Assembly: GCA_023415075.1 (NCBI GenBank)
Contig: JAEZLU010000282.1
Coordinates: 1-13,989 of the forward strand
Length of the DNA stretch: 13,989 nt
Source: Bacillota bacterium
GTDB taxonomy: Bacteria; Bacillota; Negativicutes; Sporomusales; UBA7701
Direction: 5' to 3'
The notes beneath the pieces are model-generated. The model was not told the DNA's origin. It worked only from the letters and a program-made list of their open reading frames with translations, and did not search any database. The position numbers and the translations under genes are program-made. This document shows, piece by piece, positions 5,696-12,828 of the stretch (the stretch's first letter is position 1; the number at the start of each line of letters is the position of its first letter).

Positions 5696-5722
5696 AAAAA
5701 AAATTGCGGGCGAAGGCCCGCA
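5696..5722 (-). terminator. Rho-independent terminator of dacF
   Basis: Perfect 7-bp stem TGCGGGC/GCCCGCA (5716-5722 and 5705-5711) with a 4-nt loop, followed in the minus direction by AA and a run of eight T. It begins just after the dacF stop at 5725 and makes spoIIA transcription independent of dacF. Confidence 0.9.
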
Positions 5723-5724
5723 CT

Positions 5725-6903
5725 TTATCGGTTCAGGGAAAACAGGCTGCCGAACATATCATGCATCATTTGGAGAAATCCTGCCTTGGGCACCGGCCCG
5801 GCGGCCACCAGGTCGACTTTGCCAAGCTCTTTGCCGTCCCGCAGGGCGACAAGTTCGCCGCATTTTTGCCCCTGGGCCACCGGCGCCTTGACGGCGCCGA
5901 CTGTCACTACTTTTTTCTGGATGTTTTTGGTCTGCCCTTTCGGTATGATGAGGTTAAGTTCGTCTGCCGCCACCAGCTCGACTTCTTTGGCCATTCCCTT
6001 GCTCACCTTGAGCCGCTCAGCCACCGAGCCCTTGTCGATAATCGGCACGGCGGCATAGTTGGCAAAGCCCCAGTCGAGTAATTTCATGCTTTCCCTGAGG
6101 TGGGACCGCGGTTCGGGGGTAGCGAATACGACGGCGATTAGCCGCAGGTTATCGCGCTTGGCTGTGCCGACAAAGCAGTATTTTGCTTCCTCGGTCCAGC
6201 CGGTCTTGAGGCCGTCGGCCCCTTTATACCACCATAGCAGTTTGTTGGTATTGACCAGCCAGTTTTTGCCGTCCCGCAGCCAATGCTCCTTGATGCCGCA
6301 AAGTTCAATGTACAGCGGGTGTTTCAGGGCTTCGCGGGCTATAAGGGCGGTATCGTAGGCGCTCATGGTATGGTTGGCGGCCGGCAGGCCGTTAACATTG
6401 GTGAAGTGGGTGTTTTTCAGGCCCAACTCCTCGGCCCGCTTGTTCATTGCATCGACGGCGGCTGTCTCGCTGCCGTAAATATGCTCCATGACGGCCACTG
6501 CCGCGTCATTGGCGCTGACTACCGCCACTGCGGTCATAATTTCCCGCGCTGTCATGACTTCGCCTGGCTCCAGCCATATCTGCGAGCCGCCTTGGTGCCA
6601 GGCGTTTTCACTGGTAGAAATCCGATCGGTAAGTTTGACGCGGCCTTGTTCGACCGCCTCGACCGCGAGCAGCATTGTCATCACCTTTGTCACGCTGGCC
6701 GGCGGCAAAGGCGTGTGGGGGTCCTTCTCGTACAGTACGTTACCGTTGCCGTCCATCAGGACGGCCGATGCGGCCGTCGTCTCCAGGCCGCTGCCGGCCG
6801 GCGACCGGGCGGCGGGAGCGGCCCCGCCCTGACTCATACCGCCAACCACCAGCAAAACGGTGAGCACGAGGGCCAATAATGCCTGATTGCGCTGGCGCCT
6901 CAT
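5725..6903 (-). CDS. dacF: D-alanyl-D-alanine carboxypeptidase DacF (penicillin-binding protein)
   Basis: A low-molecular-weight penicillin-binding protein of 392 residues. An N-terminal signal peptide (hydrophobic about 8-22) precedes a serine peptidase S11 domain with the catalytic motifs SVTK (Ser70, Lys73), SAN (Ser130 to Asn132) and KTG (233-235). A C-terminal beta domain (about 290-375) and a final amphipathic tail for membrane attachment follow. It removes the terminal D-Ala of peptidoglycan stem peptides outside the membrane. In Bacillus, DacF is made in the forespore and sets spore cortex cross-linking. ATG at 6903 has AAAGGGGG about 7 nt upstream; a TTG immediately before it is a weaker alternative. 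The position directly upstream of spoIIA is conserved. The role is sure; a forespore role rests on position and the promoter candidate. Confidence 0.95.
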   Translation of the reverse strand: MRRQRNQALLALVLTVLLVVGGMSQGGAAPAARSPAGSGLETTAASAVLMDGNGNVLYEKDPHTPLPPASVTKVMTMLLAVEAVEQGRVKLTDRISTSENAWHQGGSQIWLEPGEVMTAREIMTAVAVVSANDAAVAVMEHIYGSETAAVDAMNKRAEELGLKNTHFTNVNGLPAANHTMSAYDTALIAREALKHPLYIELCGIKEHWLRDGKNWLVNTNKLLWWYKGADGLKTGWTEEAKYCFVGTAKRDNLRLIAVVFATPEPRSHLRESMKLLDWGFANYAAVPIIDKGSVAERLKVSKGMAKEVELVAADELNLIIPKGQTKNIQKKVVTVGAVKAPVAQGQKCGELVALRDGKELGKVDLVAAGPVPKAGFLQMMHDMFGSLFSLNR

Positions 6904-6929
6904 CAAAAAACCCCCTTTCGCTTTTGTTT

Positions 6930-6959
6930 TAGGTTGTCCAGTCTATAGCTGGCTTACAC
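6930..6959 (-). promoter_or_regulatory. Candidate sigma-F-type promoter for dacF
   Basis: On the minus strand GTGTA (6955-6959), 15 nt, GGACAACCTA (6930-6939). Against the sigma-F consensus GYWTA, 15 nt, GGNRANANTW, this matches 4 of 5 and 5 of 7 fixed positions at the exact spacing. dacF of Bacillus is sigma-F dependent. A sigma-A reading (TTGCAT, 18 nt, TATAGA) is weaker. Confidence 0.4.
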
Positions 6960-6971
6960 TTGGAAATGCAA

Positions 6972-7008
6972 CACAAAAAGGTTGTCGCCGGCCTGGCTGA
7001 CAACCTTT
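6972..7008 (-). terminator. Terminator after pdp
   Basis: A 10-bp perfect stem AAAGGTTGTC/GACAACCTTT (6999-7008 and 6977-6986). Its 12-nt loop can fold further through GCC/GGC. A short T-rich run (TTTTTGTGTT including the stem end) follows in the minus direction. It lies 26 bp after the pdp stop and isolates dacF from the xerD-deoB-pdp transcript. Confidence 0.75.
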
Positions 7009-7034
7009 GGTAAATCAATATTCATGGTTTTTGG

Positions 7035-8363
7035 CTAATACAAGTTAACGCCGTGTCTGCTCACGGTCCCGAGTATCAGCGGTGGCTTGGCGGCAGGCGT
7101 CTCGCCGATGGTGATGGCCGCCTGGGCCGCTTCGAGGCCGCGGGCCAGTTTCTCCTGATCGCTGGCGTACAGGGTGATCAGTCCTTCGCCGACTTCCACC
7201 CGGTCGCCGATGCGGTATTCCATGAACAGGGCGGCGCCGAGATCGATGGCCTGGCCTTTGTATTCGCGGCCGGCGCCGAGCAGCATGGCGCTGTAGCCGA
7301 TGCGGGCGGTGTCGATGGCCTTGACGTAACCGGCCCGCTTACTGACGACCGTCGCCTGGTGAGCGGCCAGCGGCAGGAGTTCCCGCTTGCCGACGATTTC
7401 CGGGTCGCCGCCCTGGGCGGCGATAAGTTCCCGGAACTTGGCCAGAGCCGCTTTGCTGGCCAGCAGCTTGGCCAGTTGGTCGTAGCCGGCGGCAAAATCA
7501 GCGGCCTTGCCGGCCAGCACCAACATATGGGCCCCCAGGGTCAGGCAGACTTCGCGCAGCTCGGGCGCGCCGCCCACTCCGGATAATATATCGATGGCCT
7601 CAGCGACTTCTACGCTGTTGCCGACCGCCAAGCCGAGCGGCTCTTCCATGCTGGAAATAACGGCCATGGTTTCACGGCCGACCAGTTCGCCGATCCGCAC
7701 CATGGCGACAGCCAGCTTGACGGCGTCATCGGCTGTCTTCATGAAGGCGCCGCTGCCTGTCTTGACGTCAAGCAGGATTTTGTCGGCACCGGCGGCGATT
7801 TTTTTGCTCATGATCGAGGAGGCGATGAGCGGGATGCTCTCGATGGTGCCGGTGACGTCGCGCAGGGCGTATATCTTGCCGTCAGCCGGAGCGATATTCG
7901 GGGTCTGGCCGGTAATCGCCACGCCCACCCGGCAGAGGTTGGCCAAGAATTCGTCGCCGGTCAGGGCGGTACGGAAGCCGGGGATGGCCTCGAGTTTATC
8001 AATGGTGCCGCCGGTGAAACCCAGGCCGCGCCCCGACATCTTGCCCACCGGCACGCCGGCCGCCGCTACAAGGGGCGCCAGCACGAGGGTGGTAGTGTCG
8101 GCGACGCCGCCGGTACTGTGCTTATCAACCTTGACGCCGGGAACATTACTGAGATCGACCATAGCCCCCGATTTGGCCATAGCCATCGTCAGCGCGGCCG
8201 TTTCGTCGTCGGTCATCCCCCGAAAGTAGACGGCCATCAGCCAGGCGGCCATCTGGTAGTCGGCAATCTTATCGGCGGTGTAAGCTTGAATAAGCTCGTC
8301 GATCTCGGCGGTTGTCAGGTCGAGGCCGTCGCGTTTTTTCAGTATTAGGTCAACTACCCTCAT
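7035..8363 (-). CDS. pdp: Pyrimidine-nucleoside phosphorylase
   Basis: Cytoplasmic enzyme that splits thymidine, deoxyuridine or uridine with phosphate to give the free base and (deoxy)ribose 1-phosphate. It has 442 residues, typical for the family. The phosphate-binding KHSTGG (about 81-86) and the family signature SGRGLGFTGGTIDKLE (about 110-125) are intact, followed by a C-terminal domain with GRE and YRIGD. ATG at 8363 has GGGGTGA just upstream and follows the deoB stop by 4 bp, so the two are translationally coupled. That pairing makes metabolic sense, as DeoB converts the pentose 1-phosphate product. The conserved-order Bacillus region carries pupG, a purine nucleoside phosphorylase, in this place. 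Thymidine phosphorylase (deoA) is the alternative name; the low-GC Gram-positive context favours pdp. Confidence 0.95.
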   Translation of the reverse strand: MRVVDLILKKRDGLDLTTAEIDELIQAYTADKIADYQMAAWLMAVYFRGMTDDETAALTMAMAKSGAMVDLSNVPGVKVDKHSTGGVADTTTLVLAPLVAAAGVPVGKMSGRGLGFTGGTIDKLEAIPGFRTALTGDEFLANLCRVGVAITGQTPNIAPADGKIYALRDVTGTIESIPLIASSIMSKKIAAGADKILLDVKTGSGAFMKTADDAVKLAVAMVRIGELVGRETMAVISSMEEPLGLAVGNSVEVAEAIDILSGVGGAPELREVCLTLGAHMLVLAGKAADFAAGYDQLAKLLASKAALAKFRELIAAQGGDPEIVGKRELLPLAAHQATVVSKRAGYVKAIDTARIGYSAMLLGAGREYKGQAIDLGAALFMEYRIGDRVEVGEGLITLYASDQEKLARGLEAAQAAITIGETPAAKPPLILGTVSRHGVNLY

Positions 8364-8367
8364 GTCG

Positions 8368-9540
8368 TCACCCCGCAATCTCGCTCAGGAAACTCCGGCC
8401 ATGGGCGAGCGGTGGCAGGGCGAAGTTTTCCAGCACGGTCGCCGCCGCGTCGGCATAGGTGGCCCGCACGCCCAGGTCGCGGCCTGGCCGGCCGCCGGCA
8501 TAGGCCAGAAGCGGCACATATTCCCGGGTGTGGTCAGTGCCTGGCCTGGTCGGGTCGCAGCCGTGGTCGGCCGTCAGAATTAAAAGATCATCACGGCCGA
8601 TTAGCGGCAGCATAAGGGCCAGTTGACCGTCAAGTCTTTGGAGCGCCTGCGCATATCCTTTGCTATCATTTCGATGCCCATAAACGCTGTCGAATTCGAC
8701 CAGGTTTACGAAAATCAGTCCCGGCGCGCTTTCGCGCAATAGGCCAGCCGTTATCTGCAGACCGTGATCGTTCGATTTGCTCGGATAAGAAGCCGTCAGC
8801 CCGCGGCCGGCGAAAATATCGCCGATTTTGCCGACGCCGATTACCTGCCGGCCGGCGACCTTAAGGGAATCGAGCATGGTCGGCGCTGGTGGCTCGAAGC
8901 TGAAATCGTGGCGGTTGGAAGTGCGTACGAACCGCCCGGGCTCGCCGATAAACGGGCGGGTGATCACCCGGCCTACAGCGTGGGGGCCGATGCAGACTTG
9001 CTCGCGTACCTGGCGGGCGATGGCGTTTAGCTCCTCGAGGGGCACGACAGCCTCATGGGCGGCAATCTGCAGGACGCTGTCGGCCGAGGTGTAAACGATG
9101 AGGGCTCCTGTACGCAGGTGCTCCTCGCCCAGTTCGGCGATTATCTCGGTGCCGGAGGCTGGCTTGTTGCCGATGACCGCCCGGCCGGTGAGGCTGGCAA
9201 TTTTGTCGATAACTTCGGCCGGAAAGCCGTGAGGGTATACCGGGAAGGAGGCAAACAGCGGGCAGCCGGCTATTTCCCAGTGGCCGCTGGTGGTGTCCTT
9301 GCTGTGGGATATTTCGGCCATTTTACCATAGCTGGCCAACGGCGCCATCGCCGCGTCGACTCCCACCAGCGGCAGGATGCGGCCGAGGCCGAGGTCGGCC
9401 AGGGTAGGTAAAAAAAGCCCGCCTTGCGAGCGGGCTATGTTCCCCAGGGTATTAGCCCCGAGATCGCCATATTCAGCGGCGTCCGGCAAGGCACCGGTGC
9501 CAACGCTGTCCATTACGATGATGATGACGCGTTTAAACAA
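8368..9540 (-). CDS. deoB: Phosphopentomutase
   Basis: Interconverts (deoxy)ribose 1-phosphate and 5-phosphate, feeding nucleoside carbon into the pentose phosphate pathway or deoxyribose-phosphate aldolase. It has 390 residues, the usual length, and an alkaline phosphatase-like fold with two Mn ions. Visible are the N-terminal metal motif VMDSVGTGALPDA (Asp11), the KDTTSGHWE block with the phospho-accepting Thr, the cap domain with SADSVLQIAAHE, VNLVEFDSVYGHRND, and the C-terminal metal motifs TADHGCDPT and GTDHTREYVP. I chose TTG at 9540, with GGGAG 7-8 nt upstream and 31 bp after the xerD stop. The longer ATG frame to 9597 overlaps xerD and its extra residues do not look like the family. 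Confidence 0.95.
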   Translation of the reverse strand: MFKRVIIIVMDSVGTGALPDAAEYGDLGANTLGNIARSQGGLFLPTLADLGLGRILPLVGVDAAMAPLASYGKMAEISHSKDTTSGHWEIAGCPLFASFPVYPHGFPAEVIDKIASLTGRAVIGNKPASGTEIIAELGEEHLRTGALIVYTSADSVLQIAAHEAVVPLEELNAIARQVREQVCIGPHAVGRVITRPFIGEPGRFVRTSNRHDFSFEPPAPTMLDSLKVAGRQVIGVGKIGDIFAGRGLTASYPSKSNDHGLQITAGLLRESAPGLIFVNLVEFDSVYGHRNDSKGYAQALQRLDGQLALMLPLIGRDDLLILTADHGCDPTRPGTDHTREYVPLLAYAGGRPGRDLGVRATYADAAATVLENFALPPLAHGRSFLSEIAG

Positions 9541-9571
9541 TTTATCGCTCCCCTGCCCTCTCCCGGGTTTA

Positions 9572-10459
9572 TCATGCGCGGGGATGGGCCTTGTCATACA
9601 CTTCTTTCAGACGGTTCTTGGTAACATGGGTGTAAATCTGGGTCGTCGAGATATCGGCGTGGCCGAGCATCTCCTGGACCGAACGCAGGTCGGCGCCGTT
9701 CTCCAGCAGGTGGGTGGCAAAGGAGTGCCGCAGGGTGTGCGGGGTGATCTCCTTGTTGATGCTGGCCTCCTGGGCGTATTTTTTGATTATTTTCCAGAAG
9801 CCCTGGCGGGTCAGGCGGTTGCCGTGATGGTTGACGAACAGGGCCGCTTCTTCATATGTACGGACAAGTTTGGGCCGGCCTTTGCCGATGTAATCCTGGA
9901 CACATCTGGCGGCAATCGAGCCCAGGGGAACGATTCGCTCCTTGGCCCCTTTGCCGTAACATTTTATATAGCCCATGTCGAGGTTTATATCGGAGATATT
10001 GAGCGAGATAAGCTCGGACACACGGATGCCGGTGGCGTATAAAAGCTCGAGCATCGCTTTGTCCCGGAGGCCGGTCGGCAAAAAGGTGTTGGGCTGTTTC
10101 AGGAGTTCTTCGACCTCGGAGATGGTGAGAATCTTCGGTAGCTTTTTCTCGAGCTTGGGCGACTCGAGATGGGCGGCCGGGTCCTTTTCCAGGTAACGCT
10201 CGCGGACCAGGTACTGGTAGAAGGATTTGATGGCCGCAAGGTTGCGGGAAATTGTCGAAACAGCCCGCCCCTTGATCTGTAAGTTGTTGAGGTAGGCAAG
10301 AATGGTGCTACGATTCGAGTCTTTGATGAAATCCATGTGCCCGTTCTGCAAATAGGTTTGATACTGCCGCAGATCCCGCCCGTAGGACTCCAGCGTGTTT
10401 TGGGCCAAGCCGCGCTCGACCGCCAGATATTGAATAAACTCGTTTACGTAACCTTCCAT
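9572..10459 (-). CDS. xerD: Site-specific tyrosine recombinase XerD
   Basis: Resolves chromosome dimers at dif together with XerC, in the cytoplasm at the division septum. It has 295 residues, typical length. The N-terminal SAM-like domain (about 1-85, VNEFIQYLAVERGLAQNTL) is followed by the catalytic domain with all six key residues: Arg146 (GIRVSEL), Lys170 (GKGAKER), His241 and Arg244 (HTLRHSFATHLLENG), His267 (LGHADI) and Tyr276 (IYTHV). ATG at 10459 has AAAGGGTGG upstream. The position between a yqzK-like gene and deoB is that of Bacillus xerD (ripX), which favours XerD over XerC. It heads a probable xerD-deoB-pdp operon, with a strong sigma-H-like sequence about 67 bp upstream of the start codon. 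Confidence 0.95.
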   Translation of the reverse strand: MEGYVNEFIQYLAVERGLAQNTLESYGRDLRQYQTYLQNGHMDFIKDSNRSTILAYLNNLQIKGRAVSTISRNLAAIKSFYQYLVRERYLEKDPAAHLESPKLEKKLPKILTISEVEELLKQPNTFLPTGLRDKAMLELLYATGIRVSELISLNISDINLDMGYIKCYGKGAKERIVPLGSIAARCVQDYIGKGRPKLVRTYEEAALFVNHHGNRLTRQGFWKIIKKYAQEASINKEITPHTLRHSFATHLLENGADLRSVQEMLGHADISTTQIYTHVTKNRLKEVYDKAHPRA

Positions 10460-10525
10460 TCAAACCACCCTTTTTCTCTTGGCAAAATTTCCGGTTAGGA
10501 CGCACAATTCTAGTAGTGGGTGCTA

Positions 10526-10555
10526 TTATTCAACATCAAAAGTCATTTTTCCTTT
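10526..10555 (-). promoter_or_regulatory. Strong sigma-H-type promoter candidate upstream of xerD
   Basis: On the minus strand AAAGGAAAA (10547-10555), a 12-nt spacer, then GTTGAATAA (10526-10534). Every fixed position of the sigma-H consensus RNAGGAWWW, 11-12 nt, RNNGAATWW is met. The -35 box lies in the last codons of the small membrane gene and the -10 just past its stop. The predicted start, near 10518, leaves a leader of about 60 nt before xerD. Confidence 0.55.
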
Positions 10556-10802
10556 CTTTTCCTGTCAAAATAACTATTTTTTTTAAATTTTTTTCGTAAA
10601 CTAAATTAGTATTCATATTTATGGAAATTACCCTTAGCGGTTTTTCCCAATATTGTTCTTCGCGAATCTTGGGTCGGGGCTGCTCATAATGCCGATACAG
10701 GCCGAAAAGTTCGGGCAGCAGATAGAATACGATGGCGGCCAGGAGGATAATTTTCAGGGATAGTTTCAGCCAACGGCCGAGCCGCCGCCGGGAAATGCCC
10801 AT
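10536..10802 (-). CDS. Small single-pass membrane protein in the position of yqzK (DUF4227-like)
   Basis: 88 residues: a basic N-terminus (MGISRRRLGRWLK), one membrane segment (about 14-34, ending LPELFGLY), a short conserved-looking segment RHYEQPRPKIREEQYWEKPLRV (22 residues, shown here as RHYEQPRPK and EEQYWEKPLRV), then about 31 further residues. The architecture and the place just upstream of xerD match Bacillus YqzK, a protein of unknown function; this assignment rests on position and topology, not a clear alignment. ATG at 10802 is preceded by AAGGGGATGAT, close to the full anti-16S complement; ATG at 10808 is an alternative. The last 30 codons are very AT-rich, with seven A and eight A runs, unlike the rest of the window, and may be shaped by the xerD promoter. 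Confidence 0.6.
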   Translation of the reverse strand: MGISRRRLGRWLKLSLKIILLAAIVFYLLPELFGLYRHYEQPRPKIREEQYWEKPLRVISINMNTNLVYEKNLKKIVILTGKERKNDF

Positions 10803-10889
10803 TATCATCCCCTTCCACCCCCTTCGCGGGCTTAACTTAATATCATACCTATTCACCCCTGGTAGCAATTATGCACACAAATGTAAAGC

Positions 10890-10916
10890 AAAAAGACCGG
10901 CACACGTGTACCGGCC
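10890..10916 (-). terminator. Terminator after spoIIM
   Basis: A 9-bp stem, with two G-T pairs, formed by GGCCGGTAC (10908-10916) and GTGCCGGTC (10895-10903) around an ACGT loop. Five T follow in the minus direction. The centre is the 8-bp palindrome ACACGTGT. It starts 8 bp after the spoIIM stop. Confidence 0.8.
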
Positions 10917-10923
10917 TCTTTTA

Positions 10924-11568
10924 TCAGGGTTGCTTTAGGAGCAGGCCGGCCACCAGTTTCATGAAGACCGGTGAGATATAGACCTCGATCAGAGCCGCTA
11001 CCAGCATCACTGCGAGCATCAGCCCGCAGAGAATGGTGTAGCCGAGCGAGGCGGTGAAAAGGTTGACCTGGGCCCGCTGGCGACGGCGTACGAGCATCAA
11101 CGAAAAGGACGTTGCGGCCACACCGGTGGCCAGGACCGCCGGCACGGCGAAGAAGTTGTGCGGCAGGACCGAAGCCAGGGCGAAGGCCAGGCCGGTCATT
11201 ATGTATTCATTGATCAGGAAGCCGACGGTAAAACCGATGACAAAGCCGCGGGTGAATACTATGAACAGCACGAAGGGAATGCCGACAACCGTGAACCCCA
11301 AAAGCCACATAAGGCCGATCGTTTTGGCCGCCCCCAACATGACCGTGCTGAGGAGGGCCGGCGTGTCGATGTTGCCCGGGCCCTGGGCCAGGCCCTGGAA
11401 AAATATCTTCAGATAACCGATGAGCTCGAGTTTCTGGTCATCGGGCAACGTTTTGACCGCCAGAGCGCCGACGACCACGCCGATGACGAAGATGAGGGTC
11501 ATGAAAAAATAGGCCACGATGTTGGCCTTTATATACTCGATCATATTCTGGCGAAAGTGACCCAACAT
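10924..11568 (-). CDS. spoIIM: Stage II sporulation protein M
   Basis: Polytopic membrane protein of 214 residues (Bacillus SpoIIM about 214), with five or six membrane segments and a short cytoplasmic N-terminus (MLGHFRQNMIEYIKANI). The family segment FTRGFVIGFTVGFL is present near residues 105-118, and the basic RRRQRAQ loop separates the last two or three segments. SpoIIM is the scaffold of the DMP complex (SpoIID, SpoIIM, SpoIIP) that dissolves and remodels septal peptidoglycan so that the mother cell can engulf the forespore. ATG at 11568 has AGGGGG about 8 nt upstream. It is preceded by a sigma-E-like promoter and followed by its own terminator, so it is a single-gene unit, as expected for a mother-cell gene. 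Confidence 0.93.
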   Translation of the reverse strand: MLGHFRQNMIEYIKANIVAYFFMTLIFVIGVVVGALAVKTLPDDQKLELIGYLKIFFQGLAQGPGNIDTPALLSTVMLGAAKTIGLMWLLGFTVVGIPFVLFIVFTRGFVIGFTVGFLINEYIMTGLAFALASVLPHNFFAVPAVLATGVAATSFSLMLVRRRQRAQVNLFTASLGYTILCGLMLAVMLVAALIEVYISPVFMKLVAGLLLKQP

Positions 11569-11597
11569 GTGCCTTTCCCCCTGCTTGCACCTGATTA

Positions 11598-11626
11598 AAA
11601 GTATGCCGGAGAAAGACCTTATATAC
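11598..11626 (-). promoter_or_regulatory. Candidate sigma-E-type promoter for spoIIM
   Basis: On the minus strand GTATATA (11620-11626), 14 nt, CATACTTT (11598-11605). Against KMATATT, 13-15 nt, CATACAMT it matches 5 of 7 and 6 of 8. It lies in the 71-bp gap before spoIIM, predicts a leader of about 23 nt, and agrees with the known sigma-E dependence of spoIIM in Bacillus. Confidence 0.5.
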
Positions 11627-11639
11627 GCTTTTTGTCCAA

Positions 11640-12827
11640 CTATTTTTTTGCCAACCTGCCGTACACGCCGCCGCCGCCGGCGGCGATGGCAGCTTCGCCG
11701 GCCCGCGCTTGGGCTATGGTCTCAGCCACTTTGGCGCCAACGACTTGTGTCAGGTCGGCTTTACTGGCCCGGTGGACGACGTTCATCTCGTTGCCGAAGG
11801 CGGCCAGCAGTTTTTCCAGGGTTTTGCGGCCGATGCCGGGGATGAAGCTGAGCGGCACCTGGTGGTGGTACGGCGGCCGGTGGGCCGGGTGAAGCGGCTC
11901 AGGGTAGTCGGCGATGGCCGCGATCCGGTCGAAGACGCCTTTGACGATCTTGCGGCTACCGCAGCTAGGGCAGCAATCGGTGAAGGTCGTGCCAGTCGGG
12001 TCGATCGACTGGCAGGCCTCGCAAAAGGTCCGGTGGTATTTGCCGAGACGCGGGTCAAGGCCGTAGTTAGCGGCGACCCGCCGACCGCCCCGGCGGGCGA
12101 AGGCCTGGGCGCACTCGGCGAGAGTCGGCGCCGCCAGGGTGAGGACGTTGTATTCGCGGGCGATCTTGTCAAGCGAGTGGGCGTCGGAGTTGGTGATAAA
12201 AGTGTACTCGGCCAGTTCGCCGATGCGGTCAGCCATGTCGCTGTCGGCGCTCAGGCCGAGCTCGACGGCAGCCACGCCGGCCATAGCCCGCGGCTCAAGT
12301 AAGCGGGCCATGCGATCGCTGCAGTTGCCATACAGGCTCTTGTGGGGGGTAAAAACGTGGGCCGGCACGATAACGGCTTCAAAGGCAGCTGCCTTGCGCA
12401 CTAGTTCTGCCAGTGGCATATGAGCGTTCTGCGAGCTTAGATGGATGTTTTTGATATGGTTGGCCATCCGGTCGGCGAAGGCCTCCATTGTTTTTATATC
12501 CGGCAGGAAGATCAGGGTATGGGCGGTGCCGCCGTCCGGCTCGCTGGTCTCGATTTCGGCCCCCAGTAGTAGGGTGAGTTTGCCCTGGTAACGGTAACCG
12601 CCCTGATTGTCGGCGGTCAGCAAACCCTCGTCCGTTAGGCGGTGAAAGTCTCGGCGGACTAAAGGCGGCAGAGCATCGACGATGCCGACGATCGACAGTC
12701 CCTTGCGGTCGGCGGCCTCGGCCAGGATATTACGCAGGCTGAGACGGTCGGAGGTGGGAATTTTGACCCAGCGGCCGTCTTCGCTTATGCCGACATGGAT
12801 ATGAAAATCGGCAAAGTATTCGTTCAT
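11640..12827 (-). CDS. Endonuclease Q family protein (PHP domain, zinc finger, helix-hairpin-helix)
   Basis: 395 residues with the EndoQ architecture. An N-terminal PHP-type metal domain shows DFHIHVG (His9, His11), a Glu at 91, His103, PAHVFTPH (His157) and NSDAH (Asp215, His217). A zinc finger follows, with CEAC (269, 272) and CCPSC (285-289), then a C-terminal helix-hairpin-helix pair (FIPGIGRKTLEKLL near 328 and KADLTQVVGAKVAETI near 356). EndoQ proteins of archaea and some Bacillus cut DNA 5' of uracil, hypoxanthine and abasic sites. Activity here is inferred. Older databases call the family YqxK-like or TIGR00375. ATG at 12827 lies one base after the nudF stop, with only a weak ribosome site, so it probably depends on coupling to nudF. 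Both products would counter damaged nucleotides. Confidence 0.88.
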   Translation of the reverse strand: MNEYFADFHIHVGISEDGRWVKIPTSDRLSLRNILAEAADRKGLSIVGIVDALPPLVRRDFHRLTDEGLLTADNQGGYRYQGKLTLLLGAEIETSEPDGGTAHTLIFLPDIKTMEAFADRMANHIKNIHLSSQNAHMPLAELVRKAAAFEAVIVPAHVFTPHKSLYGNCSDRMARLLEPRAMAGVAAVELGLSADSDMADRIGELAEYTFITNSDAHSLDKIAREYNVLTLAAPTLAECAQAFARRGGRRVAANYGLDPRLGKYHRTFCEACQSIDPTGTTFTDCCPSCGSRKIVKGVFDRIAAIADYPEPLHPAHRPPYHHQVPLSFIPGIGRKTLEKLLAAFGNEMNVVHRASKADLTQVVGAKVAETIAQARAGEAAIAAGGGGVYGRLAKK

Positions 12828-12828
12828 G

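Noticed and set aside
7507..8229. Plus-strand open frame of 240 codons opposite pdp
   Set aside because: It is antisense to a full-length enzyme with intact signatures; no ribosome site, no domain, biased composition.
11663..11690. GCC-repeat stretch near the end of the EndoQ gene, considered as a microsatellite
   Set aside because: It is a short run of about four or five triplets encoding Ala/Gly in a flexible C-terminus of a GC-rich gene; not notable.
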